A stretch of DNA of 64,000 bases, from contig JADKHC010000010.1 in the NCBI GenBank assembly GCA_016721945.1, positions 62,001-126,000 on the forward strand, written 5' to 3'. The notes under the pieces were generated by a model. That model had not been told where the DNA came from, made no database searches, and saw only the letters and a list, made by a program, of their open reading frames with translations. The position numbers and the translations under genes are program-made. The stretch is from Verrucomicrobiota bacterium (GTDB lineage: Bacteria; Verrucomicrobiota; Verrucomicrobiia; Opitutales; Opitutaceae). Shown one piece after another: positions 61,297 through 64,000 of this stretch (within the stretch, counting starts at the first letter, position 1; the number at the start of each line of letters is the position of its first letter).

Positions 61297-63447
61297 TTAC
61301 TGGGCGACGGCGGGCTTTGCTTTTAGGGCTCCAGCAAGCGCGTTGGAGAGTGTGGTGGTGGTAAATGGTTTTGTCAGGAACTCGTGGAAGCCTTCGGCGC
61401 GGGCGCGAGTGGCGTCCATTTGCGCGCCGAAGCCTGCGACCAGAATGATGGGAAGGTCGGGACGTTTGGTCCAAAAAGTTTTGGCGAGATCGAGTCCGGT
61501 TACGCGAGGCATCAGGAAGTCGACGATCACGGCGGCGAAAGCCTGTGGGTTTCGGTCAAAGAGGTCGCGGGCTTGAATCGGATCGGTGACGGCGGTGGGC
61601 CGGTAATTGAGCTTTTCCAGCAGTTGTGCGCAGGTCCGGGCTACGCTCGGTTCATCGTCTATGATGAGCACGGTCTGGCCGTCTCCATCGGGATGCCCGT
61701 TGTTTTTACTTACGTTGACTGGTGTGGTGATTGCTTGCACCGCTGGGAAGTACAGCGTGAAAGTCGTGCCTTTCCCGGGCGTGCTTTCGACGCCAATCAT
61801 GCCTTCGTGGGATTGGACGATGCCATGGACGACGGCAAGCCCGAGGCCGGTGCCTTCAGTGGCGGTTTTAGTGGTGTAGAAGGGTTCGAAGATGTGTTCC
61901 AGCACATCGGGTTCCATGCCTGGGCCGGTGTCGTTGACGGCGAGGCGAACGTAGGCGCCGGGTTTGAGCGATGATCGCGATCCGCCTTGCGGAGTCTCAA
62001 TGTCAAGCGGGGTGAGCGCGATGGTTATGGTGCCGCCGTTTGGGGCCATGGCTTGGGCGGCGTTCGTGCAGAGATTAAGTAGAACCTGCTGGATCTGGCT
62101 CTCGTTGGCTGAGGCGGATCGATCCGTCGCGGCCGAGTATAGCAGTTTGTTGTTTTTCCCAATGGTGGAACGGACGAGGCGCAGAGAGTCTTCGACGACT
62201 TTTGAAAACACCAAAGTGCGGCGCTCGATCGGCTGGCGGCGGCTGAAGGTGAGAATCTGTTTGATAATCTCCCGGGCCCGCTGCCCGGCGTTGGTGATTT
62301 CCGCCACAGAGCTATGGCATGGATTCGATGGAGGGATTTGCTCGAAGCCGTAGCGTAGCAGGTCGGCATGTCCCAAAATGGCGGTTAGGATATTATTGAA
62401 ATCGTGGGCAATGCCGCCAGCGAGGTTGCCGAGGGCTTCCATTTTTTGCGAACGGAACAGTTGCTGTTCCAGAAGCTGACGCCGCGCCTCGGCTTCTTTG
62501 CGCGCGGAGATATCCTGAATAATGCCGAGCCAGCGGGGAGCCTGGCCGACGTTGCCGGGAAACAGTGCACCGCGCAGGTGCAGGTGCTTGGTCTGCGGGT
62601 GGCCCGCCTTCTGGAAACGTACTTCAAGATTTAGTGCCTTTGCGGTGGTTTCAGAAAGTTTTCCGAGTATTTCGGTGGCGCGGTCGCGATCATCGGGCGT
62701 GATGTCGCGAATGAAGTCGGCTAACGTGGAGGGATTGCTCGCACCGGAGTAGCCGAGAAGTGTACGCGCTTCGTCCGTCCAATGGACAGCGCCCTGAGTG
62801 TTGCTTTCCCAGCAGCCGATGCCGCCGGCTTGTTGGGCCATGCGGAGTAGTTCGTCAGAGCGTCGGTGCTCTTCGATTTCGGCTTCGAGGCGGGCGACGG
62901 TGGTGACGAGTTTTGCGTTGAGAGTGCGGACGGATTCCTCGGAGGCGGAGAGGGCGGCGTTGGCTTTGGAGAGATCGAGCAACTTATCCTCAAGTTTAAC
63001 CAAGACCATGCGGGTGTATTCCTGCAACTGGTCGTCGGCGAGTTGGGTGCGCACGACTTCGCGGGGCGGCCGGGTTTTAACTTCGGCGACGACTTCGATG
63101 ACAATGGTTAGCAGCCGGTCGGGTTCGACGGGTTTAACCACGAAGCGATCGACGCCGATGGACAAAGCAAAACGTTCGTCGCTCTCGGCGGTATACGTGG
63201 CGGTGTAGAGTACGAAGGGTAAGGCATGGAAGCGTGGATCGCGCCGAATGCTGGAGCAGAGTTCGAAGCCGTCCATGAGCGGCATGAGAGCGTCCGAGAC
63301 CACAACGTCAGGCAGTTTGCGGGTGTTGAGAAGATCCAGACCTTCACGGCCGTTGGTGGCTGACCAGACGGTGTGGCCACGCGCAGTGAAATATTTTTCT
63401 AGGAGGTATAGGCTCTGGGGATTGTCTTCGGTAACGAGAATAATCAT
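61297..63447 (-). CDS. hybrid histidine kinase, REC-PAS-HK-REC
   Basis: A 716-residue cytoplasmic sensor kinase without membrane segments. An N-terminal receiver (Asp52 in VVVSDALMPLMDG) is followed by a coiled coil (about 140-205) and a PAS-like domain (about 205-315). The phospho-acceptor His348 lies in GGIAHDFNNILTAILGHADL, followed by the ATPase domain with N, G1 and G2 boxes (NLCTNAAQAM, DTGPGM, GTGLGL). A second receiver lies at about 590-700 (IVDFLMPRVTGLD). It overlaps the upstream REC gene by four bases. The signal is unknown. Confidence 0.95.
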   Translation of the reverse strand: MIILVTEDNPQSLYLLEKYFTARGHTVWSATNGREGLDLLNTRKLPDVVVSDALMPLMDGFELCSSIRRDPRFHALPFVLYTATYTAESDERFALSIGVDRFVVKPVEPDRLLTIVIEVVAEVKTRPPREVVRTQLADDQLQEYTRMVLVKLEDKLLDLSKANAALSASEESVRTLNAKLVTTVARLEAEIEEHRRSDELLRMAQQAGGIGCWESNTQGAVHWTDEARTLLGYSGASNPSTLADFIRDITPDDRDRATEILGKLSETTAKALNLEVRFQKAGHPQTKHLHLRGALFPGNVGQAPRWLGIIQDISARKEAEARRQLLEQQLFRSQKMEALGNLAGGIAHDFNNILTAILGHADLLRYGFEQIPPSNPCHSSVAEITNAGQRAREIIKQILTFSRRQPIERRTLVFSKVVEDSLRLVRSTIGKNNKLLYSAATDRSASANESQIQQVLLNLCTNAAQAMAPNGGTITIALTPLDIETPQGGSRSSLKPGAYVRLAVNDTGPGMEPDVLEHIFEPFYTTKTATEGTGLGLAVVHGIVQSHEGMIGVESTPGKGTTFTLYFPAVQAITTPVNVSKNNGHPDGDGQTVLIIDDEPSVARTCAQLLEKLNYRPTAVTDPIQARDLFDRNPQAFAAVIVDFLMPRVTGLDLAKTFWTKRPDLPIILVAGFGAQMDATRARAEGFHEFLTKPFTTTTLSNALAGALKAKPAVAQ

Positions 63448-63827
63448 GGGGTGGGTTGCCGGGCGGGCAGCAGGCGCAGGACGCGGTTAATGAAATCATC
63501 GGGCTCGAAAGGTTTTTCCAGGTAGTCGGCGACGCCGAGCGCGAGGGCTCGTTGCTTGTCTCCGGCCTGGGCATACGAGGTGACTACGAGGATGGGAATG
63601 GCGGTGGTTGTTGGTTTGGCTCGCAGGCGGGCGGCCACTTCGTAGCCATCCATTTCGGGCATCTGGATGTCCAGGACGATGAGTGCTGGTTTGCAACTTT
63701 CTGCGAGCGTGAGCCCGCGGGCGCCGTCGCCGGCGTGGTGGACTTCGCAACCGAGTTTCTCGAGCAGAAACGTGGCAAGGTGGCGGTTGGCTTCGTTATC
63801 CTCGATCAGGAGTACACTGGTTTTCAT
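63444..63827 (-). CDS. single-domain response regulator
   Basis: A 127-residue stand-alone receiver. It shows the acidic pocket IEDN, phospho-acceptor Asp in LIVLDIQMPEMDGYEV, Thr/Ser in VVTSYAQ and Lys in DYLEKPFEPDDF. There is no output domain, so it acts as a phosphate relay or binding switch. The start at 63827 overlaps the upstream kinase stop (ATGA) and its stop overlaps the next kinase start, so the genes are coupled. Confidence 0.94.
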   Translation of the reverse strand: MKTSVLLIEDNEANRHLATFLLEKLGCEVHHAGDGARGLTLAESCKPALIVLDIQMPEMDGYEVAARLRAKPTTTAIPILVVTSYAQAGDKQRALALGVADYLEKPFEPDDFINRVLRLLPARQPTP

Positions 63828-64000
63828 CGTGGGGTGGAAAGGTTTCCCCAAAGGGAAGGGGTGTTGGTGCTTTCGATTGTTTTCGTAGCGACTAGAGGCA
63901 GCGTGATGGTAAAGATCGAACCCTGGCCAAATTCGCTCGTGACTTCGATGGTTCCTCCGAGCAGCGAGAGGAGTTTTTTCACGAGAAAAAGCCCGAGCCC
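63824..64000 (-). CDS. histidine kinase C-terminus, cut by the window edge
   Basis: The last 58 codons of a histidine kinase, open to the window end. The sequence GLGLFLVKKLLSLLGGTIEV and then SEFGQGSIFTITLPL is the G2 box and last strand of the kinase ATPase domain. The last residues are a short Thr/Ser/Asn-rich tail. The stop overlaps the next regulator's start, so it belongs to the same operon. Confidence 0.93.
   Translation of the reverse strand, partial: GLGLFLVKKLLSLLGGTIEVTSEFGQGSIFTITLPLVATKTIESTNTPSLWGNLSTPR

Overview
The window looks like chromosomal DNA of a Verrucomicrobiota bacterium, most likely Opitutaceae-like; this is inferred from gene style and intergenic repeat types, not from a marker-gene search. 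It is GC-rich and gene-dense. It is Gram-negative in character: lipoproteins, a MacA/MacB exporter, an outer-surface polysaccharide locus and phospholipid remodelling genes. I saw no rRNA, tRNA, CRISPR array, transposase or phage gene, so this reads as ordinary chromosome with some accessory loci.

Layout. 0-3 kb: a DUF2934-like small protein, a LuxR-type response regulator, an orphan hypothetical and a secreted TPR protein. 3.4-7 kb (minus): a three-gene MacA / ABC ATPase / MacB-permease exporter. 7.2-9.3 kb (plus): a fluoride riboswitch candidate, a CLC-F type fluoride exporter and a CadD-family transporter. 9.4-17.3 kb: housekeeping genes (coaD, pgsA-pgpA, a NusG paralogue, aroQ, a Nif3-family protein, a FecR-like protein, dCMP deaminase, YqgE, zinc-independent L36 and L31, a DUF1015 protein). 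17.4-28.7 kb: two very large secreted proteins with the same kind of C-terminus (poly-Ser, Gly-rich, membrane helix, basic end), flanking a protealysin-type M4 protease with its emfourin-type inhibitor and a coiled-coil membrane protein. 28.7-36 kb: uvrB, a phosphoesterase, two tandem corA genes and an S46 dipeptidyl-peptidase. 36.3-46.9 kb (minus): a glycan locus with glycosyltransferases, a methyltransferase, two nucleotide-sugar epimerases, two polytopic membrane proteins and a kinase-like/double-GT2 fusion. 47-50.6 kb: an MBL-fold lipoprotein, a membrane protein and a Wzz-like chain-length protein. 50.7-60.1 kb: rlmF, a PlsC-PAP2 pair, a lipoprotein hydrolase and a minus-strand operon MarR / small membrane protein / B12-radical SAM / LplT-Aas fusion. 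60.4-64 kb (minus): ParA and a run of overlapping two-component genes, the last cut by the window edge.

The strongest unexplained structure is between genes. At least nine kinds of palindromic repeat occur. Five of them share one architecture: a terminal stem enclosing two hairpins, as in a three-way junction. Every copy lies just 3' of a gene, and none lies in a divergent promoter gap. Other points of interest are the fluoride riboswitch leader with a small ORF that overlaps the exporter start, the shared C-terminal tail of the two giant secreted proteins, the protease/inhibitor pair, and a radical SAM protein whose third cluster cysteine is replaced by Arg.
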